NCBI GenBank assembly: GCA_030041515.1
Contig: JASHNS010000060.1
Span: 1-58,282 of the forward strand
DNA: 58,282 nt
From: Acidobacteriaceae bacterium
Lineage (GTDB): Bacteria; Acidobacteriota; Terriglobia; Terriglobales; Acidobacteriaceae
Direction: 5' to 3'
A program made the position numbers and the translations under genes. Each line of letters starts with the position of its first letter. Within the stretch, counting starts at the first letter, position 1. Shown piece by piece: positions 9,171 through 19,355 of this stretch. The notes beneath the pieces are model-generated. The model saw only the letters and a program-made list of their open reading frames with translations, was not told the DNA's origin and ran no database searches.

Positions 9171-9479
9171 CCTGGTTCGGACTCTGCATTGAGTGTGGGA
9201 GTGGCGGAAGAGCGAAAGCAAGAGAAATCGGTGAGGCGGGGGGTACGAAGGTCATGAGGTAGCGGCCAGCAGCCAGCCTGCGTTCGCGCGCAGTGGAGGC
9301 GGATCGAGAGAGGTCGTGCCGCCTTGTTCGATTCCGGACATTCGGTTTGGTTTCTGGACACGCCGGCTTGCATCTGCTTCACGTAACATACGCTTTTTCA
9401 ATGAGAAAGTGGTGGCCAGTCAAATGCAAATCCACGCCAGGGGTATCTCGGCTCCCACTCCCCCGCACAGGAGACACCG

Positions 9480-12059
9480 ATGCTGACCGATGTTTGGCAC
9501 GCACTGCGGCAGTTGCGCAAATCGCCCGGCTTTACGCTGACGGCGGTCCTGACTTTGGCGCTGGGGATTGGAGCGACGACGGCGATCTTTACGCTGGTGC
9601 AGCAGGTGATGCTGGAGTCGCTGCCGGTGACGAAGCCGGAGCAGCTGTGGCGGATCGGGGACCAGGCGCGGTGCTGCAACTGGGGCGGGTATAGCCAGGA
9701 CGGCGACAACAACGACGAGCCGAATGACTGGAGTCTCTTCCCGTGGGAGGCGTACCAGCTGTTCCGGGCCAACACGCCGGGGTTTGAGCAACTGGCGGCG
9801 ATGGAGTCGGGAGACGAAGCGCTGGGCGTGCGGCGGGCGGGATCGCAGGCGCCTCCGGAAACGGCGAACGGGCAGTATGTGTCGGGGAATTTCTTTGGGA
9901 CGCTGGGCGTCTCCGCGTGGCGCGGGCGGCTGTTTACTGCGGCGAATGACCGGGAGGGCGCAGCGCCGGTGGCCGTGATGAGCTTCCACACGTGGGAGGA
10001 GAAGTACGGGTCGGACCCCTCGGTGGTGGGGTCGACGTACCAGATCAACGGGTATCCGTTCACGATTGTCGGAGTGACGCCTCCGAACTTTATTGGGGCG
10101 AAGATGGTGAGCTGGGGGATGCCGGACTTCTGGCTCCCGCTGACGACGGAGCCGTTGATCGACGGGGCGACGGAGCGGCTGAAAAACCCGCACGTCGACT
10201 GGCTGGACGTGATCGGGCGGGTGCGCGCGGGGGCGAATCCCAAGGCGCTGCAGGCGCACCTGCAGAGCGAACTGCACGGCTGGCTGGCGAGCCACGTGGC
10301 CGATATGAGTCCGCAGGAAAAGGCGGTGTGGCAGAAGCAGACGCTGCGGCTGACGCCGGGCGGAGCAGGATTCTCGCAGATGCGCAGGGATTATGGCGAG
10401 GGCCTGCTGCTGCTGATGGTGACGGCGTGCTGCGTGCTGCTGGTAGCGTGCGCGAATATCGCCAATCTGCTGCTGGCGCGGGGGCTGAGAAACCGGCAAC
10501 AGACGTCGGTGCGGGTGGCGCTGGGCGCGTCGCGGGGACGGCTGGTGCGGAATGCGTTGCTGGAAAGCGTTGTGCTGGGAGTGATCGGCGGAGCGGCGGG
10601 GATGGCTGTGGCGTGGGCGGGAGCGCGTCTGATTCTTTACCTTGCCTTCCACGCAACGGCGCAGAGCACGTGGATTCCGGTGCACGCTTCGCTGTCCATC
10701 CCGGTGCTGCTGTTTGCGCTGGGCGTGTCGGTGACGACGGGGGCGGTGTTTGGGATTGCGCCGGCGTGGATGACCTCGCATGCCGAGCCCGTGGAGGCGC
10801 TGCGCGGGGCGAACCGGTCGGTGGGTGGCGGACGACACTGGGCGCAGAAAGCTCTGGTGATTGCGCAGGCGGCGGTGTCGCTGGTGCTGCTGAGCGCGGC
10901 GGCGATGCTGGGAGGGAGTTTGCGGAACCTGGATCATCAGAACTTTGGGTTCAATCCGAGCGGGCGATATCTCGTCTACATCAATCCGAAACTATCGAAC
11001 TACAAGCAGGAGCAGCTGATCCCGTTGTTCCGCGAGGTGCAGGAGCGGCTGAGCGCGATTCCGGGGGTGCGCCAGGTGAGCGCGGCCACGTACGCGCCGA
11101 TGAGCGGCGACCAGTGGGGCTTCGACATTCGGGTTGAGGGCAAACCAGAGCCTGGACCGAAGGACGATTCCGGCGCGGACTGGACACGCATGACTCCGGG
11201 ATTCCTTGAGACGATCGGGGCGAAGATGCTGATGGGGCGGCCGATCACCGAAGACGACAACGCGACGACCCGGCCGGTAGCGGTGGTCAACGAGGCGTTT
11301 GCGAAGAAGTTTTTCGGGAATCAGAATCCGATAGGACAGCATTTCGGCCCGGCTCCGGAGAAGTATGCGGGGACCTACGAGGTTATCGGGGTGGTACAGA
11401 ATATCCGCTGGGTGAATTGGGGATTCAAGGATCCGGCGCGGCCGATGTACTACATGGCCGAGGCGCAGACGGTCAATTTTGGCGATCCGAGCCTTGATAC
11501 CTACGAACTGTGGTCGCATGATCTGGACAACATCGTGATGTGGGCGCCGGGCCATCCGCCGAACCTGCGGGAGCAGGTGAAGCGGGCGCTGGCGGATGTG
11601 GATCCAAGCCTGGTGATGTATGACGTTGAGCCGTACTCGAGGGTGATTGAGGATACCTTCGACCAGCAGAAGATGATCGCGAGTCTGACGTGGCTGTTTG
11701 GGGCGATTGGGCTGGCGCTGGCGGCGATCGGTCTGTATGGCGTGACGGCCTACGGGGTGGAGCAGCGTACGAGCGAGATCGGCGTGCGCATGGCGCTGGG
11801 CGCGGATCGCGGTTCGGTGGTGGCGATGGTGCTGCGGGGGGCTTTCTGGCAGGTGGGGATTGGATTGGGGATTGGGATTCCGGCGGCGATTGGGGCAGGT
11901 TACCTGATCGCGAGCCAGCTGTTCGGGGTAAGGCCGTGGAATCCGCTGCTGCTGGCGGGGGCGACGGCGCTGCTGGCGCTGGCGGCGCTGGTGGCGGCGG
12001 TGATTCCGGCGCGGCGAGCGGCGAGCACCGATCCGATGCAAGCGCTGCGGAGCGAGTGA
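9480..12059 (+). CDS. ADOP-type ABC transporter permease (MacB/FtsX family)
   Basis: A large orphan permease of 859 residues, characteristic of Acidobacteriota (acidobacterial duplicated orphan permease). Two MacB_PCD periplasmic domains alternate with two FtsX blocks. TM1 is near residues 18-40 (FTLTAVLTLALGIGATTAIFT), the first FtsX block covers about 310-480 (LLLLMVTACCVLLVACANIANLL) and the second about 735-850, ending in PARRAASTDPMQALRSE. No ATPase gene is adjacent, as is usual for this family, so a remote ATPase or a non-transport role is possible. AGGAG lies 9 nt before the ATG. Substrate unknown. Confidence 0.93.
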   Translation: MLTDVWHALRQLRKSPGFTLTAVLTLALGIGATTAIFTLVQQVMLESLPVTKPEQLWRIGDQARCCNWGGYSQDGDNNDEPNDWSLFPWEAYQLFRANTPGFEQLAAMESGDEALGVRRAGSQAPPETANGQYVSGNFFGTLGVSAWRGRLFTAANDREGAAPVAVMSFHTWEEKYGSDPSVVGSTYQINGYPFTIVGVTPPNFIGAKMVSWGMPDFWLPLTTEPLIDGATERLKNPHVDWLDVIGRVRAGANPKALQAHLQSELHGWLASHVADMSPQEKAVWQKQTLRLTPGGAGFSQMRRDYGEGLLLLMVTACCVLLVACANIANLLLARGLRNRQQTSVRVALGASRGRLVRNALLESVVLGVIGGAAGMAVAWAGARLILYLAFHATAQSTWIPVHASLSIPVLLFALGVSVTTGAVFGIAPAWMTSHAEPVEALRGANRSVGGGRHWAQKALVIAQAAVSLVLLSAAAMLGGSLRNLDHQNFGFNPSGRYLVYINPKLSNYKQEQLIPLFREVQERLSAIPGVRQVSAATYAPMSGDQWGFDIRVEGKPEPGPKDDSGADWTRMTPGFLETIGAKMLMGRPITEDDNATTRPVAVVNEAFAKKFFGNQNPIGQHFGPAPEKYAGTYEVIGVVQNIRWVNWGFKDPARPMYYMAEAQTVNFGDPSLDTYELWSHDLDNIVMWAPGHPPNLREQVKRALADVDPSLVMYDVEPYSRVIEDTFDQQKMIASLTWLFGAIGLALAAIGLYGVTAYGVEQRTSEIGVRMALGADRGSVVAMVLRGAFWQVGIGLGIGIPAAIGAGYLIASQLFGVRPWNPLLLAGATALLALAALVAAVIPARRAASTDPMQALRSE

Positions 12060-12442
12060 GGGGGAAGCTGCTGCGGCAGGCGGCTGTCCGCGAGCCAGCA
12101 TTCGGCGGTTCTCTGAAGCGGCTCTCTGAACGAATCCGGAGTTTCAAGGCTTCCCGGCAAGGGATTGGCGCGACTGTCTGGCGATGAGCCTGGGCAAAAC
12201 GCACCGAGGAGCGGAAGTCGAGCCGTGCGGGGCGCTGGTCCTGATCGCGAACGCCGCACCCTCAGCACCTTCACCTCGTCGTGGGTCAATGAGATCCTGA
12301 AGTGTTGTTGTCCCATTGATCTCAGATCGCTTCAGCCTGTTCACCGCGGAGTTCCACCATGATCGCTGGATTGAAAGCAGCAGATTTCTATGCTCTTCGA
12401 AGGATGGGAGTCTGCGGCTGCAGCACTCGCCAGGGAGCATCA
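12060..12442. other. Intergenic region before the glycosidase pair
   Basis: No supported gene in 383 nt. A TGAGATC/GATCTCA inverted repeat (12290-12296 and 12318-12324) lies about 120 nt before the GH35 start and could be an operator. The GH35 frame is open back to an ATG at 12359, but the 28 residues added there are not signal-like. Confidence 0.4.
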
Positions 12443-14278
12443 ATGCGACGCGGCATCTTTGCCGCGCTGTTGCTGGCGGCGCTGTGCGGTGTTGTGCCGG
12501 TGGGCGCTTCTGCGGCTTCGATTCCGGCGCGACGTACGGTAACCGTTGGCCAAGGTTCTTTCATTCTGGATGGAAGGCCGGTTCAGATCATCTCGGGCTC
12601 AATACACTATGCCCGCGTCCCCCCGCCGTACTGGCGCGATCGCCTTCTGAAGGCGAAGGCCATGGGACTGAATGCGATCACGGTGTACGCGTTCTGGAAT
12701 GTGCACGAGCCGCGGCCGGGGCAATGGGATTTTTCAGGACAGTACGATATCGCGCGGTTCATCCGCACGGCGCAGCAGGTGGGGCTGTATGTGATTCTGC
12801 GTCCGGGTCCCTATGCCTGTGCCGAATGGAGTTTTGGCGGCTACCCCGCATGGCTGCTGCGTGATGCTGCGATGCGGGTTCGCACGCTGGATCCTGCTTA
12901 TCTGCGGGCGGCGCAGAGTTACATGGATCATCTCGGCCAGCAGGTGAAGCCCTTCCTGTGGACCCAGGGCGGACCGATCATTGCGGTGCAGGTGGAAAAC
13001 GAATATGGATCGTTCGGGAACGATCGGGCGTATCTGGAGGCCGTGAAGCAGATGGTCGTCCGGGCAGGGCTGGGGAGCGCGGTTCTCTATACGGCCGACG
13101 GTCCGGGCCTGTGGGGCGGCTCGTTGCCAGAGTTGCCGGAGGCGATCGATGTTGGTCCAGGGGATGTGAAGAACGGGTTCCGGGAATTTCTGCAATTCCG
13201 GCCTCACTCGCGACTGATGTACGTAGCGGAATACTATCCCGGCTGGTTCGATTCATGGGGAGAGCCGCATCATGAAGGGGCGCCGATCGCGCAACAGCTC
13301 AGCGATCTCGGCTGGGTTCTTTCCCACGGATACTCCGTGAATCTGTATATGTTCCATGGCGGCACCGACTGGGGTTTTTTGAACGGCGCGAATGCGAAGG
13401 GAAAGAAGTACGAACCGCAAACAACGAGCTACGACTACTCGGCGCCGCTGGATGAAGCGGGCAATCCGACTCCGGCTTATTACGCGCTGCGGCGACTCCT
13501 GCGGCAGTATGCGGAGAACAGAACTGTGCCTCCGGTCCCCGCGGCGGTGCCGCTGATTCAGGTTGCTCCATTCAGGCTGCCGCAGTCGGCCTCTTTGTGG
13601 AAGAATTTGCCCGCTCCCCGGCCGAGCAGGAAGCCCCTGGATTTTGCGAGTTTCGATCTCCAGGCGGGCTACATGCTGTACCGAACTGTCATTCAGGGTC
13701 CCATGAAAGCTACCCTGGACATTGGCGGAGCACGCGACTATGCGGTGGTCTTTATCGACGGACAACGCGCAGCGACATTCGATCGCCGCCTTGATCAGCA
13801 TCAGGCGACACTCAGGGTTCCGGGGCCGTCGGCTCGGCTCGACATTCTCGTTGAGGACACCGGCCGCATCAACTACGGTCCACTGTTTCCGGCGGACCGC
13901 AAGGGGCTGATCTTCCCAGTGCTTTTGAATGGCAAGCCGCTTGAGGGATGGGAGAATTACCCGCTCGCGATGGTGCAGAGGCCGACGCCGCGCTGGTCGA
14001 GCGGCACGGTTGCGGGGCCGGCGTTTCATCAGGGACAGTTCACGATCAGCAAACCTGGCGACACCTATCTGGATGTGAGTCAACTGGGAAAGGGTCTGTT
14101 GTGGGTGAATGGCCACGCGATCGGCCGGATCTGGAATATTGGTTCCCAGCAATCCGACTACGTACCCGGATGCTGGCTGCACAAGGGAACGAACGTGGTC
14201 ACAGTCTTCGACCTGGAGGACGAGCTTCGCCCGGAGATCTCGGGCAAGACCAGCCACGTCTACGCGGTGCATCCGTAG
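12443..14278 (+). CDS. Secreted GH35 beta-galactosidase
   Basis: Removes terminal beta-galactose from glycans, probably in the periplasm or outside the cell. It has 611 residues from the chosen ATG, which is preceded by AGGGAG at suitable spacing and begins a signal peptide (MRRGIFAALLLAALCGVVPV). The GH35 barrel follows: IISGSIHYARVP, GLNAITVYAFWNVHEP, and VQVENEYGSF with the acid/base Glu; the nucleophile Glu is inferred in VAEYYPGWFDSWG. The C-terminal part (about 400-600) is beta-sandwich, with a jelly-roll ending in WVNGHAIGRIWNIGSQ. It is followed 106 nt later by a second glycosidase, suggesting a plant or microbial polysaccharide-use pair. Confidence 0.95.
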   Translation: MRRGIFAALLLAALCGVVPVGASAASIPARRTVTVGQGSFILDGRPVQIISGSIHYARVPPPYWRDRLLKAKAMGLNAITVYAFWNVHEPRPGQWDFSGQYDIARFIRTAQQVGLYVILRPGPYACAEWSFGGYPAWLLRDAAMRVRTLDPAYLRAAQSYMDHLGQQVKPFLWTQGGPIIAVQVENEYGSFGNDRAYLEAVKQMVVRAGLGSAVLYTADGPGLWGGSLPELPEAIDVGPGDVKNGFREFLQFRPHSRLMYVAEYYPGWFDSWGEPHHEGAPIAQQLSDLGWVLSHGYSVNLYMFHGGTDWGFLNGANAKGKKYEPQTTSYDYSAPLDEAGNPTPAYYALRRLLRQYAENRTVPPVPAAVPLIQVAPFRLPQSASLWKNLPAPRPSRKPLDFASFDLQAGYMLYRTVIQGPMKATLDIGGARDYAVVFIDGQRAATFDRRLDQHQATLRVPGPSARLDILVEDTGRINYGPLFPADRKGLIFPVLLNGKPLEGWENYPLAMVQRPTPRWSSGTVAGPAFHQGQFTISKPGDTYLDVSQLGKGLLWVNGHAIGRIWNIGSQQSDYVPGCWLHKGTNVVTVFDLEDELRPEISGKTSHVYAVHP

Positions 14279-14384
14279 GGCGGCGGACGCGGAACGGCGT
14301 GGAGCGGGCGGGGACGCTCGCCGCACGGGAATGACCACGCTATCATGGTTGGCTGCGAAACCAATTCGGGAAATGGAGCCTTCC

Positions 14385-17300
14385 ATGCCCTGGAGAACCC
14401 TGGCCATTCTGTTGCTCTCACTCTGGACTTGCCGCGCCTTTGCCGGAACGGGTTCCGAGGTGGTCTGGCGGATCGGCAAATTCGACCGCTCCTCGGGAGA
14501 ATTTGCGCAGGGATCTCCGGCGCGACCAGTCAGCTACGTGGTCGGACAGGACCAGCCGGCAAAAGACTGGTATGCGTATGCTCCGTCGTTCTATCCGGGC
14601 GCCCAGGCTGCCGCATCCAGTGCGCCTCGGGCGATCGTCTTCTCAATGGCTGGAGGCGCGGCGCGGTCGTACCGCCTGGTGGTTTCGATCATGATCGATC
14701 ATCGAAGCGTGCCGGCGCTGGGCTTGAGCATCAATGGCCGAAAGGGGCTCTTCTACCTGCACCCGCAGCTGGATTACTCCATGGGCGACATGGTCGCGGC
14801 GTTTTATCCCGCATATTCTCATGCTCAGGTGGAGTTCGATTTCCCTGGCGCGTGGCTGCATGCCGGCAGGAACACGATTGCGCTGCAGGCGGTTGGGGAG
14901 GGCGAGCAAGGCGTGCCCGATGCCGGGTTCAACTACGACGCGATCGAGTTGGAACGGTCGGGATCGGTCCCCGCGCGCGCGCAGGCTCGTATCGAACCGA
15001 CGATCTTCTATCAGCGGCACGGCACCGCGCTGGACGAGCGCGTGGACGTCTATCTTCGCTTCAATCAGCGACTGCGCACGGGCCGTGCCGAGCTGGAGGT
15101 CGGGGAGGGGCGCTACAGCGAAGCGCTGCAAGGCGGTCAGGATTTCGGCGAACAGCGGCTGAAGTTTCTGATTCCTGAATTCGCGGCGGATACGCCGGCG
15201 CAACTCTCGATACGGTTTAATGGGCACAGCGCGCAATTCACGCAAAACCTGACACCGCAAAAGAAGTGGACCCTTTTCCTGGTGCCGCTCGTGCACCTTG
15301 ATGTTGGATATTCGGATTATCAGGCGAAGGTCTCGGCGATCCAGAGCCGGATTCTCGATGAGGCGATGGATTTCGCCGCGGAGCATGCCGGCTTCTGCTA
15401 CAGCACCGACGGCGAGTGGAATATCCAGCAGTTTCTGGATTCACGGACACCCGATGAGAGGCAGCGGCTCTTGCAGGCGATCCGGAATCGTGAAATTTTT
15501 GTTCCGGCGCAGTACGCGAATGTGCTAACGGGCTTTCCCACGGCAGAAGCGCTCCTTCGGTCACTCTATCCGAGCGCGGACTTCAGCCGCGTTCACCACA
15601 CTCCCTTCGACTATGCCAATATCACCGACGTGCCGTCGTACAGCTGGTCGTATGCGTCCGTTCTGGCGGCAGCGGGGATTCGGGATTTTGCCGCCGCGGC
15701 CAATAACGATCGCGCCCCGGTGCTGCTCCAGGGACGCCTGAACGAGAACTCGCCGTTCTGGTGGGAAGGACCGGACGGCGGCAAAGTCCTTTTCTGGTAT
15801 TCGCGGCACTACGAACAGATGGAATTCCTGTTCGGCCTGCCTCCGATCGTGGAAACGGGGGAGGAACTGCTTCCTCTGTTCCTCCAGATGTACGAGCACC
15901 CGACGTATCGAGCCAGTCGGGTGATTGTCTATGGGACACAGGTGGAGAATACCGATCTCTTTCCGCAGCAGGCGGAGCTTGCCAGGGAGTGGAACGCGCA
16001 CTTTGCCTACCCTCAGATCGAGTATTCCGGCTTCCGCCACGCGCTCGAATCCATTGCGGAGCAGTTTGGCCCGAATATCCCGACCGTGCGCGGCGACGGC
16101 GGGCCGTACTGGGAAGACGGAATTGGCTCCGACGCCTACTACGCGGCTCTGGAGCGCGCGAATGAAGCCCGTGCGCCCTCCGCGGAGAAGTTGGCGACGA
16201 TATCGTCGCTGGTGAATCCACGGCTCGCAGTGGGCTGGGATGAACTCGACCGGATGTGGACGAACATCGTGCTGATGGATGAGCACACATGGACCTCGTG
16301 GAACAGCGTCTCCGACCCGAACAGCAGCGAAGCCGTCGATCAGCTCCGTGTGAAACACGGGCGTGCCACAACCGCGGCTGAACTGCGCGACGACCTTGCA
16401 CGACGCAGCATGGCCAGCATCGTCGATTCCATCGACGCCGGTGTTGGCAGCGTTGTGGTCTTCAATCCGCTGAACTGGAGGCGCGACGGAAGAGTGACGC
16501 TCGATCTCGATCGCGGCATGGAGATCGTGGATCGGGTGACGGGAAAGGTTGTTCCCTGCGACGTGGTGAGGGAAGGAAGCGATTCCAGTGAGGTTGAGTT
16601 CGTGGCGACGCAGGTTCCCGCGGTCGGATACAAAGTCTACTTTATCCGGCCCGCCACGGGAGCGCAGACTGCTCCGACGGTTGCAGCTTCGACCGTTTTG
16701 GAGAGCCCTTCTTATCGAGTGGAACTCGATCCGGCCACCGGGGCAATTCGCAGTATCTACGATAAACAGTTACGGCATGAGCTCGTCGATCAGCACAGCC
16801 CCTGGCGATTTGGCCAGTATCTGTACGTCAGCGGCGGCGATCAGGATCCGAACAGCATTTTGCAATACCGGGCGGTTTCGCCACGTCCGGAACTGCAGAT
16901 CCATCCCGCCGGGAACGGCCGGCTGGTCTCGGTGGAGCGAACCTCGTGGAGCTGGGTGGCTACGCTGGAGAGCTCCGCTATGAACACGCCGGAGATTCGC
17001 ACGGAGGTCCTCCTTTTCGAGCATGAGAAAAAGATCGAGCTGGTCGAGAACATCGACAAGAAGCCGGAGCTGAAAAAGGAAGCAGTCTATTTCGCGTTTC
17101 CATTTGCGATGACTCATCCCGAGTTCCAGTACGAGATTCAGAATGGGGTGGTGGATCCGGCGAAGGACATGTATCCGGGAGCGGGGCACGAGTGGTTTTC
17201 TGTGCAGCACTGGGTGTCGGTGGAGCAGGGCGGAGTTTCCGGAACGGTGATGCCGCTGGATGCGTCGCTGGTGACGCTGGGCGACATCAACCGGGGCGCA

Positions 17301-17843
17301 TGGCCAACAGAATTCGGCCAGCGGCCGGGCGCGATTTTTTCGTATGCGATGAACAACTACTGGCACACGAATTATCGTGCGGAGCAAGGCGGTGATTTCC
17401 GCTTCCGGTATGTCATCACCAGCGCAGCGCAGACGGAGCCCGCGGCTCTGAGCCGCATGGGGTGGGAGGAGGTCACGCCGCTGGAGAAGGATGATATCCA
17501 ATCGCAGGACAAGGCTCTGAATCTGCCTCGGCCGCTGGACGGAGAGCAGGGGAGCTTTCTCACTGTGGACGATCCGGATCTGCTGCTGGACACCTGGAAA
17601 CCGGCGGAGGATGGAGATGGAACCATCCTGCGTTTCCTCGACCTGGGCGGAGCCGCACGCACGGTAACTGTAAGCACACCGCTGCTGACGATTGACCGGG
17701 CGGTGCAAACCGATGCCGTGGAACGCAATGAACGAGCACTGGAACTGGATGGCCCGCACTCGTTCCAGTTTCTGGTTCGGCCTCATCAGATTGTGACGGT
17801 GCGCGTGGTCGGCGCCCCTGTGTTACGCGCGCCGGTAGAATAG
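14385..17843 (+). CDS. Secreted GH38-type glycosidase with N-terminal lyase-like beta domain
   Basis: A large predicted secreted glycosidase, 1152 residues from the ATG with GGAG 6-7 nt upstream; the signal peptide is PWRTLAILLLSLWTCRAFA. Residues about 25-200 (VVWRIGKFDRSSGEF and following) resemble the beta-sandwich C-terminal domain of PL4 rhamnogalacturonan lyases. From about 290 a GH38 alpha-mannosidase-like catalytic region begins: VHLDVGYSDYQ is the metal-binding H-x-D element, and TDVPSYSWS lies where the nucleophile Asp is expected (inference). The C-terminal half (about 690-1140) is the GH38 beta-domain. Substrate is uncertain; a mannosidase or another alpha-glycosidase on rhamnogalacturonan-like chains is possible. 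Confidence 0.8.
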   Translation: MPWRTLAILLLSLWTCRAFAGTGSEVVWRIGKFDRSSGEFAQGSPARPVSYVVGQDQPAKDWYAYAPSFYPGAQAAASSAPRAIVFSMAGGAARSYRLVVSIMIDHRSVPALGLSINGRKGLFYLHPQLDYSMGDMVAAFYPAYSHAQVEFDFPGAWLHAGRNTIALQAVGEGEQGVPDAGFNYDAIELERSGSVPARAQARIEPTIFYQRHGTALDERVDVYLRFNQRLRTGRAELEVGEGRYSEALQGGQDFGEQRLKFLIPEFAADTPAQLSIRFNGHSAQFTQNLTPQKKWTLFLVPLVHLDVGYSDYQAKVSAIQSRILDEAMDFAAEHAGFCYSTDGEWNIQQFLDSRTPDERQRLLQAIRNREIFVPAQYANVLTGFPTAEALLRSLYPSADFSRVHHTPFDYANITDVPSYSWSYASVLAAAGIRDFAAAANNDRAPVLLQGRLNENSPFWWEGPDGGKVLFWYSRHYEQMEFLFGLPPIVETGEELLPLFLQMYEHPTYRASRVIVYGTQVENTDLFPQQAELAREWNAHFAYPQIEYSGFRHALESIAEQFGPNIPTVRGDGGPYWEDGIGSDAYYAALERANEARAPSAEKLATISSLVNPRLAVGWDELDRMWTNIVLMDEHTWTSWNSVSDPNSSEAVDQLRVKHGRATTAAELRDDLARRSMASIVDSIDAGVGSVVVFNPLNWRRDGRVTLDLDRGMEIVDRVTGKVVPCDVVREGSDSSEVEFVATQVPAVGYKVYFIRPATGAQTAPTVAASTVLESPSYRVELDPATGAIRSIYDKQLRHELVDQHSPWRFGQYLYVSGGDQDPNSILQYRAVSPRPELQIHPAGNGRLVSVERTSWSWVATLESSAMNTPEIRTEVLLFEHEKKIELVENIDKKPELKKEAVYFAFPFAMTHPEFQYEIQNGVVDPAKDMYPGAGHEWFSVQHWVSVEQGGVSGTVMPLDASLVTLGDINRGAWPTEFGQRPGAIFSYAMNNYWHTNYRAEQGGDFRFRYVITSAAQTEPAALSRMGWEEVTPLEKDDIQSQDKALNLPRPLDGEQGSFLTVDDPDLLLDTWKPAEDGDGTILRFLDLGGAARTVTVSTPLLTIDRAVQTDAVERNERALELDGPHSFQFLVRPHQIVTVRVVGAPVLRAPVE

Positions 17844-17924
17844 CCGCCATCGAAAAGCGCAACGTGGCACTCGTCGGCGGACGGATCGCCTGCATGCATC
17901 ACTTCGGCGAGCACGACGTGCAGC

Positions 17925-17947
17925 GCCCGGCTCCGGCGGAGCCGGGC
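17925..17947. terminator. Strong 10-bp hairpin between convergent genes
   Basis: GCCCGGCTCC and GGAGCCGGGC flank GGC. It is located between the GH38 stop (17843) and the convergent TIG-protein stop (17978), the position expected of a bidirectional terminator. There is no long T run on either side, so termination efficiency is uncertain. Confidence 0.5.
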
Positions 17948-17977
17948 GGCTGACGGGGCTTTCGCGTTGTGAGGCGG

Positions 17978-19102
17978 CTAATCGCAGGGGGGAGCTGTGC
18001 TGTAGTTCACGCATCCCGAGGTTTGGTTCCCCATCGTCCATACTGCAGAGACGTTGGGCATATCAGGCCGGTGGATGAACCAGTAGAGCCAGCTTGATCC
18101 GGCACTGAAGGTCATCCGCTGGCCCAGGTCGTTGAGCTGGTCGGTCCATTGCGTGGGATTGCAGTTGGGGCCGTTGAACATCTGCGCCTGGAGGACGCCG
18201 GTGATCTGCTGGCCCGGCGAAATCCGCATGGCCTGAAACTTCTCTCCATTCTCGGTGCGAATGCAGGCGTTCCAGGTAACGGTTCGGCCGGAGGTTTTGG
18301 ATACGACCGGCACGGTGGCCGTTGAGGTCGTGGACGAATCGTCGTAGGCGACGACACGGAGTTCATGCGCCCCGGCAGACAGGGCCAGGTTGACGTCGAT
18401 CGACGGATCGGAATTGAGGTCGATCCAAAGCAGATTGCTGCGGTCGAAGATGGCCCAGCTGGCCACCGCACTGTCGCTGGAGTTTCTGGGTTTCGCGGTT
18501 GCGACAACGGCGACTGAGCCGGCGACGGATTGGTTGGGCGAGGGCGAAGTGACCGTGACCAGCAGCGGCGACCCCGCGGGGCTGGTGGTGGTTTTCCCGG
18601 AACCTCCTGTGGAACCGGAGCCGGAGCCAGTGCCTGATCCGGAGCCCGCGCTGCCGCCTGAGCCGCTCCCCGAACCGCTCCCGGAGGCCGGGGAACCGCT
18701 GCCCGAAGAGGAGCCGGACCCTGATCCAGAGGAACCGGAATCCGATCCCGAAGCTCCGAGCTGCAGGCTGGCGAAATTGGAGAAGGTGTGGGTGGAGTAG
18801 TTCTCCACGTCGATGCGCAGGCTGCCGGAGTGATTGTCCTCACTGGAGGTAACGCCAGCCATCAGGACATGACTATTGACGAAATAGGTTGGCAGATTGA
18901 CGACGGCGTTGGCCGTGTGGATCTGCACGACTGCGTCCGAAGCGAAGTCATTTCCCAGCACGGTGAGCACGAAGCGCTCCCCGGGGCTGACGGTGGAAGG
19001 GGTGAGGCTGGAGATGGTTTGCGCGAAGCCGGAAGTGGTGAGCAATAATCCGAACAGGAACGGCAAATACACAGAACGGCGAATGAGTCGAAAAATCGAC
19101 AC
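17978..19102 (-). CDS. Secreted TIG/Ig-domain protein with Gly/Ser linker
   Basis: A 374-residue secreted protein. The start is a GTG with AAGGAG 7 nt upstream, beginning a signal peptide (SIFRLIRRSVYLPFLFGLLL). An IPT/TIG-like domain (about 30-115; ISSLTPSTVSPGERFVLTVLG) is followed by about 55 residues of almost pure Gly/Ser. Next come an Ig-like domain (VTVTSPSPNQSVAGSVAVVATA; ends near SAGAHELRVVAYDD) and a Cys-containing C-terminal region. The layout suggests a cell-surface or extracellular binding protein with a flexible tether. No catalytic motif is visible. Specific function unknown. Confidence 0.8.
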   Translation of the reverse strand: MSIFRLIRRSVYLPFLFGLLLTTSGFAQTISSLTPSTVSPGERFVLTVLGNDFASDAVVQIHTANAVVNLPTYFVNSHVLMAGVTSSEDNHSGSLRIDVENYSTHTFSNFASLQLGASGSDSGSSGSGSGSSSGSGSPASGSGSGSGSGGSAGSGSGTGSGSGSTGGSGKTTTSPAGSPLLVTVTSPSPNQSVAGSVAVVATAKPRNSSDSAVASWAIFDRSNLLWIDLNSDPSIDVNLALSAGAHELRVVAYDDSSTTSTATVPVVSKTSGRTVTWNACIRTENGEKFQAMRISPGQQITGVLQAQMFNGPNCNPTQWTDQLNDLGQRMTFSAGSSWLYWFIHRPDMPNVSAVWTMGNQTSGCVNYSTAPPCD

Positions 19103-19355
19103 AAGCGAACTCCTTGGGTAAATTAAGGCGGAAATCGTGCAGAGATACAGCAGAGGGAGCCCGGCAGGGCTCATTGGGTCTCGCGAGCAGGGGCGGACGT
19201 TACCGCAAAGGTAGCATCCGGCCGCGGCGGGGCGCAAGAAGGCCGCGGGCCGAGGCCGTGACCTTTGAGACGCCAGCAGGTAGCCGCGGGTGGGGCTTTC
19301 TGGCAAACTGGAACAACCTCTTTCCCCTCCCCATCTTTGTTTGCCGGAGTTGCGT

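Larger units (their letters stand above)
8764..9479. other. Hairpin-dense intergenic region
   Basis: No credible gene in 716 nt. The first part repeats AGTAATC/CGTAGTC-like words. From 8883 to 9170 there are at least eight short, mostly perfect inverted repeats: 8883-8907, 8916-8929, 8953-8971 (one bulge), 8982-8996, 9028-9045, 9045-9054, 9070-9081, 9113-9123 and 9148-9170. The ADOP gene's Shine-Dalgarno (AGGAG) sits just before 9480. Confidence 0.7.

Noticed and set aside
12359-12442. Earlier ATG for the GH35 enzyme
   Set aside because: Adds 28 residues without signal character; the ATG at 12443 has AGGGAG and directly starts a signal peptide.
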